From NCBI GenBank assembly GCA_030613045.1, contig JAUWMS010000154.1:1-6409 (forward strand): DNA of 6,409 nucleotides, in the 5' to 3' direction. Positions 1 through 5,425 of this stretch are shown here, in pieces. Both the position numbers and the translations under genes were made by a program. The notes below the pieces were generated by a model, which worked only from the letters and a program-made list of their open reading frames with translations, did no database searches and had not been told where the DNA came from. This stretch comes from Candidatus Latescibacterota bacterium. GTDB taxonomy: Bacteria > Latescibacterota > 4484-107. Each line of letters starts with the position of its first letter. Positions within the stretch are counted from its first letter, which is position 1.

Positions 1-170
1 GGTTCATCGAGCTTTCCGTCGATTACAATAGACCCGGCCGCCCTGTAACACGTGTAGCGGAGGGGATCCGGAAGATTGAGCGGCTTTTCAGACGCCGCGG
101 TGACAGACCAATCCAAACCCATTGCGCATATCAAAAATAACTCCGCCGTACCAACCAACAACCGTTTCAT
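1..170 (-). CDS. Secreted CBM9-like carbohydrate-binding protein, N-terminal fragment (cut by window edge)
   Basis: Only the first 56 codons are inside the window; the reading frame is open at base 1. The product starts MKRLLVGTAELFLICAMGL, a signal peptide with a Lys-Arg n-region and a hydrophobic core, with likely cleavage near residues 25-27 (TAAS). The mature part contains YTCYRAAGSIVIDGKLDEP. The phrase 'IDGKLDEP' after a YxxYRA-like strand is the characteristic opening of the carbohydrate-binding family 9-like (DOMON-type) fold of secreted proteins in glycan-degrading bacteria. The start is supported by GGGAG at 179-183, eight bases upstream of the ATG, preceded by AAGGAAAG. The gene follows the SGNH/propeller gene on the same strand after 148 bp filled partly by tandem repeats. 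I see no convincing promoter of its own. The protein is exported, unlike its neighbour. Whether an enzyme domain follows the binding domain cannot be seen. Confidence 0.75.
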   Translation of the reverse strand, partial: MKRLLVGTAELFLICAMGLDWSVTAASEKPLNLPDPLRYTCYRAAGSIVIDGKLDE

Positions 171-220
171 TGCGATTACTCCCTTTCCTTGATTATGGCG
201 CCGGAGGGGGCCTTTCTACT

Positions 221-320
221 GGTCGAGGCTTCTTTTATCGAACTGCCTCAACTTGGTTGAGGCTCCTTTTATTGGACTGCCTCGACTGGTTGAGGCTCTT
301 TTTATCGAACTGCCTCAACT
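221..320. repeat. Three 33-bp tandem repeats with internal dyads
   Basis: Three direct repeats lie at 221-253, 255-287 and 288-320, with one extra T between the first two. Units 1 and 3 match at 30 of 33 positions, and units 2 and 3 at 29 of 33. Each unit begins GGTYGAGGC and ends GCCTCRACT, so its two ends are complementary around a T-rich middle. The end of one unit can also pair with the start of the next. Unit 3 runs into the TAG stop codon of the SGNH gene (319-321). There are no unique spacers, so this is not a CRISPR array. The role is unknown. Confidence 0.85.
245..306 (+). terminator. Two intrinsic-terminator-like hairpins formed across repeat junctions
   Basis: At the first junction GCCTCAAC (245-252) pairs with GTTGAGGC (256-263) and is followed by TCCTTTTATT. 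At the second, GCCTCGA pairs with TTGAGGC (279-296, one G-U pair) and is followed by TCTTTTTATC. Both have the stem-plus-U-tract form of Rho-independent terminators, but only on the plus strand, where I see no gene upstream. On the minus strand the same stems are followed by A-rich sequence. They might block antisense transcription into the SGNH gene, or be a by-product of the repeat. Confidence 0.3.
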
Positions 321-2055
321 ATCCGAACCGAATCCTCGACACGTAAATATCGCAGGGCGTGCTCCAATCGCCCGGCCGCTCGATTTTGGGATAATACTCG
401 TGCATGGAGTAATCGCTGATCACCGTTTCGTCTCCATATTGAACCACGCCGGTATAGCTGCTGTCCCCCGCACTGAGAAGCTCCATCACGAGACGAGGCC
501 GTGCGCCGTCCAACACAAAGATCCCGGTGCGCAGGCCATGATGATACGCCTCCACCCGAGCCGGATCTACCTGAAGCGATTCGCCTTCGGCGCCATAATT
601 GAACGCATTCCAGTCCCTTTTCAGATCCCTGAATCCCTCGTCCGATTGAGAGCAATACCTGCCGGCAACCATCATGCTGTTACCGAGCTTGAATACGCAG
701 GGCGCGTGAATGAGACGTCCGCACGATACCGCATCCCACCGGTCCTCTGAGGGAATGTACGTAGAAATCAGCAGGTCATCGTTCCGCTCTCCCGCCCGTG
801 AAAAAGCCGTCAGCGTGTCGCCCTCGACCCACAAATCCGTTTCATTGGCCATGGCGGCGGCTTCACAGAAGATCGAAGTTTCCTCCCAAGTGCGGCCATC
901 CGCGCTGCTGAAAAGCTTGACGGATGCATTTGGATCCCCGGTTCCGTGAGAAGCGACAACGTATTTGCCGCGCCACTTCTTCGCCCTCCAGAAAACCCCC
1001 GGCCCGCACTCCCTTGGCTTTGACCAGCGTCCGGGAGCGAGCCGTTCGGAGAAATAGGTAACCATTGGACTTCCCGGAGGGCGGGGCGCTTCAGCGCACG
1101 CTCCGAACGCCATCAAGCGATCTCCCGCGACAAGCAGCTTCGCATCGCGGTAGTCGCGGCCATCCGCGCGGAGCACGGCTTCCGTGACCCATGTGACCGC
1201 ATCGGGCGAGCGGAGAATGAGTAGCGCTTCCTTCCCAAACCGCACCGGCGCGCCATGGCTCTTCCCGGTGTGAAATGCAAGAAAAAACTCCCCCTGATAA
1301 TAGGTCAGGTCCGTGAACGCGTTGTGCCACGTATCCCCGTTCTCCGCGTCAGAGTATGCCTTGCGATATCCGCACAGCACAGGCTTCGGATACGTTTTGA
1401 CGCCCAGCATATCCAACAACTCCCCGGCCACAAAAGACGCCATGCCGGACTGCGCCACCCCATCGGGAAGCCAGCCCTCGTAGAGATGATCGTACGCCAG
1501 CCGGGTATCCAGAAAAAAGCGATGGAGGTCAATCAAGTCAACCGATTTCTCCTCGGCCAACTTTCGTACGCTCCGAGCCAAAGCCGACAGCCGCTCCTGC
1601 CGACGTCGCACTTCTCGGAGGGTGCAGCCGGTGGCCGTCATCCGCTCCGAAACCGGCGTGGGCGTCATCAGAACCGGGCGGGCGTTGTGTGCTGCGATCT
1701 CATCCACAATCATCTTTAGATTCTTCCGAAAAGCCTCGATCTCAACTCCCGCAAGCGCATCCTCCGCGCCGAATAACACCAGCACGATATCCGGCGATTG
1801 CGCGAGCACCTCCCGCGCCAGCCGCGCCAGACCTTCCGATGAGGTGTCTCCCGAAACTCCGGCATTGATCACCTCGACGTCATCCTCCACCCAATCGGTG
1901 AGAATACGCGCCAGAATCGAACCCCACGTCTGGCTCTCCCGCACCATGTTCACGGTCGTCGTTCCGTACTGGAAACAATCGTGAAACACGTCTAACTTGG
2001 CCGATGTACCTGCTGCTACGGCATCTCCGAAGACCGCGATTTTAGTCTTGCTCAT
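319..2055 (-). CDS. SGNH/GDSL-fold pseudo-hydrolase fused to a sialidase-like beta-propeller
   Basis: The 578-residue product has two parts. Residues 1-220 are an SGNH fold: IAVFGDAVAAG (block I, 6-16), NAGVSGDTSSEGLARL (block II, 64-79), VLVLFGAEDALAG (block III, 91-103) and LPDGVAQSG (block V, 196-204). Compared with E. coli TesA, the glycine (69) and aspartate (198) remain, but the nucleophilic serine is Ala12, the oxyanion asparagine is Glu98 and the catalytic histidine is Ala201, so ordinary esterase activity is unlikely. Residues about 221-578 look like a sialidase/BNR-type beta-propeller. They carry Asp-box-like motifs at 283-289 (SPDAVTW, degenerate) and 384-390 (SADGRTW), and C-terminal GDSSYTG (530-536) and YSMHE (549-553), resembling the GGDTSYxG and YSSHE motifs of PVC sialidase-like proteins. 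There is no signal peptide; the protein starts directly in the first strand. AAAGGA (2065-2070), nine bases upstream, supports the ATG. The precise function is unknown. Confidence 0.85.
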   Translation of the reverse strand: MSKTKIAVFGDAVAAGTSAKLDVFHDCFQYGTTTVNMVRESQTWGSILARILTDWVEDDVEVINAGVSGDTSSEGLARLAREVLAQSPDIVLVLFGAEDALAGVEIEAFRKNLKMIVDEIAAHNARPVLMTPTPVSERMTATGCTLREVRRRQERLSALARSVRKLAEEKSVDLIDLHRFFLDTRLAYDHLYEGWLPDGVAQSGMASFVAGELLDMLGVKTYPKPVLCGYRKAYSDAENGDTWHNAFTDLTYYQGEFFLAFHTGKSHGAPVRFGKEALLILRSPDAVTWVTEAVLRADGRDYRDAKLLVAGDRLMAFGACAEAPRPPGSPMVTYFSERLAPGRWSKPRECGPGVFWRAKKWRGKYVVASHGTGDPNASVKLFSSADGRTWEETSIFCEAAAMANETDLWVEGDTLTAFSRAGERNDDLLISTYIPSEDRWDAVSCGRLIHAPCVFKLGNSMMVAGRYCSQSDEGFRDLKRDWNAFNYGAEGESLQVDPARVEAYHHGLRTGIFVLDGARPRLVMELLSAGDSSYTGVVQYGDETVISDYSMHEYYPKIERPGDWSTPCDIYVSRIRFG

Positions 2056-2094
2056 TTTCAGAATTCCTTTTAACTGTGAGATAACTACGCTTTA

Positions 2095-2124
2095 GACATA
2101 AAGGCGCCGAGTGCTCCTTGTCAA
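2095..2124 (-). promoter_or_regulatory. Candidate sigma70-like promoter for the SGNH/propeller gene
   Basis: On the minus strand a perfect TTGACA (2119-2124) is followed after 18 bp by TATGTC (2095-2100), or after 17 bp by TTATGT. The -10 match is weak (3 of 6 at best). The -10 region sits inside a short inverted repeat, CTTTA and TAAAG around a 4-base centre (2090-2103), which could be a repressor site. The gene's ATG is about 40 bases downstream. The -35 box overlaps the inner edge of the left inverted repeat of the 2110-2298 element. Confidence 0.4.
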
Positions 2125-2164
2125 ATATGTCGGTTGCTCCGCAAAAAGCCGGAGTAAACTCGGC
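2106..2164. repeat. Nested inverted repeats upstream of the SGNH gene
   Basis: GCCGAGT (2106-2112) is exactly complementary to ACTCGGC (2158-2164). Just inside, CTCC (2114-2117) can pair with GGAG (2151-2154). A second CTCC, in CTCCG (2137-2141), pairs with CGGAG (2150-2154) over an 8-base loop and competes for the same GGAG. The outer arm overlaps the promoter spacer, so this could be a DNA operator or cruciform, or an RNA fold in read-through transcripts. The role is not shown by sequence alone. Confidence 0.35.
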
Positions 2165-2298
2165 ACTGGCAAAGACAAAAAGCCTCTGAAGAGGCTGAAG
2201 TGTAGTCTCTTCAGGGAGTTCGTGACGTTTCCAGTACCAGCTTTAGCTCGGCTTTCCACAAGGCTTAAAGCCCCAGCAACCTTCTGATAAGGAGCACT
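2110..2298. mobile_element. 189-bp MITE-like segment with 14-bp terminal inverted repeats
   Basis: AGTGCTCCTTGTCA (2110-2123) recurs inverted at 2285-2298 as AGTGCTCCTTATCA, a match of 13 in 14. The similarity continues inward: GGTTGCT at 2132-2138 is matched by AGCAACC at 2275-2281, with a 5-base difference in spacing. There is no coding capacity. The outer flanks AAGGCGCCG (2101-2109) and AAGACACCA (2299-2307) match at 6 of 9 positions, all mismatches being G/A, which might be a decayed target duplication or chance. The segment carries a minus-strand terminator and the -35 box of the next gene. Without other copies, a non-mobile regulatory inverted repeat remains possible. Confidence 0.35.
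2171..2196 (-). terminator. Rho-independent terminator after the TPR gene
   Basis: On the minus strand AGCCTC, loop TTCA, GAGGCT (2196-2181) is followed directly by TTTTGTCTTT (2180-2171). This is a 6-bp GC-rich stem with a tetraloop and a U-tract, correctly placed to end transcripts from the TPR gene, about 165 bases past its stop, and to insulate the SGNH gene. Its 5' arm can pair instead with upstream sequence (2207-2214), an attenuator-like arrangement. Confidence 0.65.
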
Positions 2299-2339
2299 AA
2301 GACACCAAGATCAAACCACAGTATCCCTTTGTGTCTTGG
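2297..2339. repeat. Long-arm hairpin just downstream of the TPR stop codon
   Basis: CTAAGACACCAAG (2297-2309) and CTTTGTGTCTTGG (2327-2339) form a 13-position stem with one mismatch and one G-T pair around a 17-base loop. It begins 20 bases past the TPR stop. No U-tract follows on either strand, so it is not a classical terminator; it could protect the 3' end of the mRNA. The CAAGACACAAAG wording resembles low-complexity intergenic repeats that I recall from PVC and other environmental bacteria; that likeness is from memory only. Confidence 0.5.
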
Positions 2340-2359
2340 CGGAAAAAGCCTTCAGCCGA

Positions 2360-5209
2360 TTACCGCCGCGTCCGATACGGTCTCCCCGTTCTGTAAAACC
2401 CAAGCTGTTCCTCGATCCAGCGAACCAACTCGTTCATTCCACTTTCGCGAGCCAAGCGGAAAGCTTTGCGGGCATAGCCCATCGCCTCCTCGTACCGGCC
2501 TTCCTCCGCACAGGCCGCGGCCAGCACGCCCAAGGCTCCGGGACTTCGATAGCCTCCGGCGCGGCACGCTGCTTCGGCCAATCGAAACGCCTTCGCGCCA
2601 TCCCGGACGCGCGCATCCGGGCAGGTGGCCAACAGCCAGGCCAGGCTCAAAGCCGCCTCGGGCCGATCAGGGACTCTGGCGCGCCACTCCCGGAATAGCT
2701 CCAACGCCTCCCGGAACCGGCCCTGTTGCGTGAACACCCTTCCCAGATTCTTCCACACGCCGTCCAGGGCGGGACGGGAGCGGAGGACGCGGCGCAGTTC
2801 GTGCTCGGCCTCTTGCAACCGTCCCATTTGGAGAAGCGCCACGCCGAGGTTGCTGCGGGCCGCTACGAAACCCGGCTGAAGGTGCAGCGTCTCCCGCAAG
2901 CTCAAAATCGCTTCTCCAAATTTCCCCTGTTTCATCAAAAGCGTGCCGAGATTGTAGTGCGGCTTCGCGTAGTCCGAACGGAGCCGGATGGCTTCCCGGA
3001 AGCGCTTCTCAGCCTCCTCGAGCGCTCCCCGTTGCACGAAGAGGCTTCCCAGATTGTTGTTGGCGACCGCGCTACGGGGATCCAACTGAATGGCCTGCTC
3101 GTAATGCCGGATCGCCTTCTCCTGATTCTCCGTCCCGCCAGTCTTCTCATACAGAAGCCCGAGAACCCGGTGCACGACAGCATTGCGCGGATCCAATTCC
3201 AGCGCGCGTTCGCCCGTACTCAGCGCCTTTTCGGATGCTCCTGTTTTGATCTCCACCCAGCATTTGGTCGCCCAGATGTACGCGCACGACGAGAGCTTCC
3301 CGCTGGCAAAGTCCATCTTCGCCAAAACGCTGTCCGCTTTGCCCTTTCCCATCAGGCAGATGCCCGCCTCCAACTGAAGCACTGGATCGGCCGGATGGCG
3401 GTCACTCGCTCGCACGATCTCCCGGCGCACCGGCTCGTCCCGCCCGTTTTGAAGCGCGTACCGGAGCCAGGAGGGAGCCGGAGGGTGAATCACGCAGGGG
3501 GGATCCACCTGAGCCTGCGCGTTCAACTCCCTTACGGCCCGAAGCAGCTTCGGATGGGAAGGCGCAATTTTCAGAGCTTTGGTCAGCAGCATTTGGGCGG
3601 CGTTCATATATTTTTTGGCAGTCCAGACTTCGGCCAAAAGCACCACGGCCTCCGCGTTGAACGGATTCCCCGTAAGCACCCTCGCCAACGCATCCTCCGA
3701 ATAGTCCGGCGCACCGGCTTTCTGGAACGCGATTGCCTGAGCCATCTCGTAGTCCTGAAATTGCAATCCCACGTCCTCTCCCGCGCTCACGTACAGGTGC
3801 ACCGCCGCCGCCGTGAGATCCCCTTGCTCGCTGTAAAACCGGCTCATCTGACGGGAGGGCCTCTTCAATTCTTCCACGTAAGGAGAGAACAAAAACGCCA
3901 GCGCCTTTTCCTCGTCTCCCTGTCGCAAGTGTGCCTTGCCCAGTTCCAAACTTGCCCGCTGAGTCGGCTTGAGCCGGTACGCATACTCCCAGTACGAAAG
4001 CTCCGAACGGGAGACCCCATTGAGCCGACTTTGGTGGATCCCGTAGCCCGCTATCAGCACGCATCCCGCCACCACCACGGCGATGCGCACGACTCTCTTC
4101 TTTGCCTTCAGAAGCAACTCGGTCAGCCCGCCTATGGTCAATGCCAGGCCGACGGCGGGAAGATAGAGATAGGGCCACGCGAGATATGCCTCCACGCCGT
4201 TCCAGGATGTGGAGGCAAAGGGGAGCATCCCGCAAAAAATCAGGATCACGCCAAGTCCGGCCCAAATCTTTCGCCGCAGGGACCAGAGGGCCAGCGATAG
4301 GAGAAACAAATCCGCCACGCCCCAGAGGAGGAATTTCCAGTGCAAGGTGCGGAAGATCTGCTCCGCGGCCTCGTGCAGAACCACGGGAACGCCTCCTCCC
4401 CACAGAAGTCCTCTGAAGTAAAGCCCGCTGGCTCCCACCATCGAGATGAAGCTGTTCCAGCCGGCCCCTTCGGAGAACTCCGGGTACCGGTAAAGGAGCG
4501 GATGCGGCTTCCAGTACAGCCAGAACGGGGCCATCACTAAGAGCACGCCCGCAAAGAAAAGGGATCGAACGAAAGCCGCACGAAGACCCTTCCGTCGGTA
4601 CAGCCCCTCGTACGCCAAAATAAAAAGGGGTAATCCCGCCCCCGCTTTGCAGGTCATCAGACTCAATAGGAACAAAAGCAGAGCGGCCCCGTAAGCCCAC
4701 TTGTTGCGGCTTTGATCGTAGGTTAAGTAAACTCTCAGCGAAGCCAAAAGGAACGCCAGCCCCAACAGATAGGGAAAATGAACCACCTGTCCGGCGACTA
4801 CCGAAGCGAGCGTGTGCAGCGCAAAGACCAACCCGGACAACAACGCGGGACCGATACGGGACGTGAAAAAGCGCGCCAACGAGAACACCAGCAGGGCATT
4901 GATCGCGTGAAGACCAACCAGTCCAAGACGCCAGAAAAACGAAGCATCCGGCGGGACGAACGTGCGCACAACGGCGAGAAAAGCATAGCCCAAAGGCCGG
5001 AAATGCCCCTCCGTGAAACCCAGGAAATCCCTCGAAAAGATCAAGGAGAGATTTCCCCACCATGAAATCAGAGGGAGCCTCAGTATGCTCTCCGGGTGGG
5101 AGATCAGCCCAGGATGTCCTGAGCGGAACCCGGAGAAAACCAAAACTCCCCCGACTATGGTTAGAATCGCCCAGAGGGTTGGCCGTTTTTGGAGGAAGTC
5201 AGCACGCAT
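2360..5209 (-). CDS. Polytopic membrane protein with C-terminal TPR domain, TMTC/GT-C-like
   Basis: With the preferred ATG at 5209 the product has 949 residues. Residues about 12-391 hold roughly twelve membrane helices, with FRPLGYAFL (70-78), GLHAINALLV (99-108) and YLYLPAVGLAL (347-357). These match the layout of TMTC/DUF1736-like and other GT-C membrane glycosyltransferase scaffolds. Residues about 400-949 are soluble and helical: degenerate TPRs near 417-447 and 519-553, then canonical 34-residue TPRs at about 643-848 (NNLGSLF, YNLGTLL, SNLGVAL, KNLGRVF at each helix A). A terminal signature, SLAWLLATCPDARVRDG to GFYRTGRPYR, follows (855-945). By analogy with TMTC proteins the TPRs would lie outside the cytoplasmic membrane. 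The usual acidic pair in the first external loop is not evident, so glycosyltransfer is uncertain. The frame stays open upstream to a TTG at 5287, but that stretch holds leader palindromes and lacks a good ribosome site. The gene has its own promoter and terminator candidates. Confidence 0.85.
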   Translation of the reverse strand: MRADFLQKRPTLWAILTIVGGVLVFSGFRSGHPGLISHPESILRLPLISWWGNLSLIFSRDFLGFTEGHFRPLGYAFLAVVRTFVPPDASFFWRLGLVGLHAINALLVFSLARFFTSRIGPALLSGLVFALHTLASVVAGQVVHFPYLLGLAFLLASLRVYLTYDQSRNKWAYGAALLLFLLSLMTCKAGAGLPLFILAYEGLYRRKGLRAAFVRSLFFAGVLLVMAPFWLYWKPHPLLYRYPEFSEGAGWNSFISMVGASGLYFRGLLWGGGVPVVLHEAAEQIFRTLHWKFLLWGVADLFLLSLALWSLRRKIWAGLGVILIFCGMLPFASTSWNGVEAYLAWPYLYLPAVGLALTIGGLTELLLKAKKRVVRIAVVVAGCVLIAGYGIHQSRLNGVSRSELSYWEYAYRLKPTQRASLELGKAHLRQGDEEKALAFLFSPYVEELKRPSRQMSRFYSEQGDLTAAAVHLYVSAGEDVGLQFQDYEMAQAIAFQKAGAPDYSEDALARVLTGNPFNAEAVVLLAEVWTAKKYMNAAQMLLTKALKIAPSHPKLLRAVRELNAQAQVDPPCVIHPPAPSWLRYALQNGRDEPVRREIVRASDRHPADPVLQLEAGICLMGKGKADSVLAKMDFASGKLSSCAYIWATKCWVEIKTGASEKALSTGERALELDPRNAVVHRVLGLLYEKTGGTENQEKAIRHYEQAIQLDPRSAVANNNLGSLFVQRGALEEAEKRFREAIRLRSDYAKPHYNLGTLLMKQGKFGEAILSLRETLHLQPGFVAARSNLGVALLQMGRLQEAEHELRRVLRSRPALDGVWKNLGRVFTQQGRFREALELFREWRARVPDRPEAALSLAWLLATCPDARVRDGAKAFRLAEAACRAGGYRSPGALGVLAAACAEEGRYEEAMGYARKAFRLARESGMNELVRWIEEQLGFYRTGRPYRTRR

Positions 5210-5214
5210 TGCTA

Positions 5215-5218
5215 CTCC
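5215..5218 (-). promoter_or_regulatory. Ribosome binding site that decides the TPR gene start
   Basis: GGAG (within GTGGAG) lies five bases upstream of the ATG at 5209-5207. The in-frame ATG 21 bases earlier (5230) has only a weak GGAAA, and the TTG at 5287 lies inside a leader hairpin region. The 5209 start also puts MRADFLQKRP directly before the first membrane helix, a normal positive n-region. Confidence 0.6.
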
Positions 5219-5258
5219 ACGGGAAAACATGATAGGTTTCCGGACAAGCCTTCCGCGT

Positions 5259-5305
5259 GGCGATAAATCGCCCCGCACCTTGAGCAAAGCCCAATAAATT
5301 GGGCT
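5259..5305 (-). promoter_or_regulatory. Twin UUUA-tetraloop hairpins in the TPR gene leader
   Basis: On the minus strand AGCCCAATTTATTGGGCT (5305-5288) folds as a 7-bp stem with loop UUUA. GGCGATTTATCGCC (5272-5259) folds as a 5-bp stem with the same UUUA loop; a further GCG/CGC pairing outside one mismatch extends it. The centres are 31 bp apart, about three DNA turns. They lie between the candidate promoter and the ribosome site. They could be RNA hairpins in the leader or paired operator sites for one DNA-binding protein. Confidence 0.5.
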
Positions 5306-5334
5306 AAAACAACATCCCTCGGATCAAGAGGCAA

Positions 5335-5363
5335 ACCATAGCCCTGTTCACAGGGGTTCTCAA
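5335..5363 (-). promoter_or_regulatory. Candidate sigma70-like promoter for the TPR gene with a palindrome in the spacer
   Basis: On the minus strand TTGAGA (5358-5363, 5 of 6 to consensus) and TATGGT (5335-5340, 4 of 6) are separated by exactly 17 bp. The spacer contains CCCTGTGAACAGGG, a perfect inverted repeat around a 2-base centre (5342-5355), the classic position for a repressor site. Initiation near 5328 would give a leader of about 120 nt carrying the twin hairpins. Confidence 0.5.
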
Positions 5364-5400
5364 ACGTAGCGCGGCGAATTCATTCCCGCGCGGAAAAGCT

Positions 5401-5421
5401 GACCCCTAATCCCTGATCCCT
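5401..5421. repeat. Three tandem heptamers after the DUF819 stop codon
   Basis: GACCCCT, AATCCCT and GATCCCT follow one another without gaps (consensus roughly GAYCCCT), ending four bases before the DUF819 stop codon read on the plus strand. The array is too short to assign a role. It may be a slippage-derived intergenic repeat. Confidence 0.5.
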
Positions 5422-5425
5422 GCAT

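Noticed and set aside
221..320. CRISPR array
   Set aside because: The three units are nearly contiguous with no unique spacers between them and no cas gene nearby.
221..320. Intrinsic terminator for the SGNH gene
   Set aside because: On the minus strand the hairpins are followed by A-rich sequence (CAATAAAAGG), not a U-tract.
122..346. Small plus-strand open frame of 74 codons across the repeats
   Set aside because: It is antisense to two genes, consists largely of repeat-derived Leu-rich text, and has no plausible ribosome site.
2171..2298. Right end of an IS200/IS605-type element with a guide-RNA-like structure
   Set aside because: The region has a terminal hairpin and a U-tract, but I cannot identify a TnpB reading frame or a matching left end, and the segment has terminal inverted repeats, which that family lacks.
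2726..4300. Long plus-strand open frame of 524 codons
   Set aside because: It is antisense to the TPR gene, whose TPR units and membrane helices are unmistakable in the other frame. Its translation has no recognisable domain and is rich in Arg, His and Pro as expected for a shadow frame.
3402..5063. Minus-strand open frame of 553 codons inside the TPR gene
   Set aside because: It is a shifted frame of the same strand, with low-complexity Arg/Gly-rich translation and no known motif.
5210..5287. N-terminal extension of the TPR protein to a TTG start
   Set aside because: There is no good ribosome site, the stretch contains two leader palindromes, and a GGAG-preceded ATG sits at 5209 just before the first membrane helix.
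5369..5391. GCGCGG/CCGCGC hairpin as a DUF819 terminator
   Set aside because: The 11-base loop and absence of a U-tract after it on the minus strand make it weak; it may simply be GC-rich spacer.
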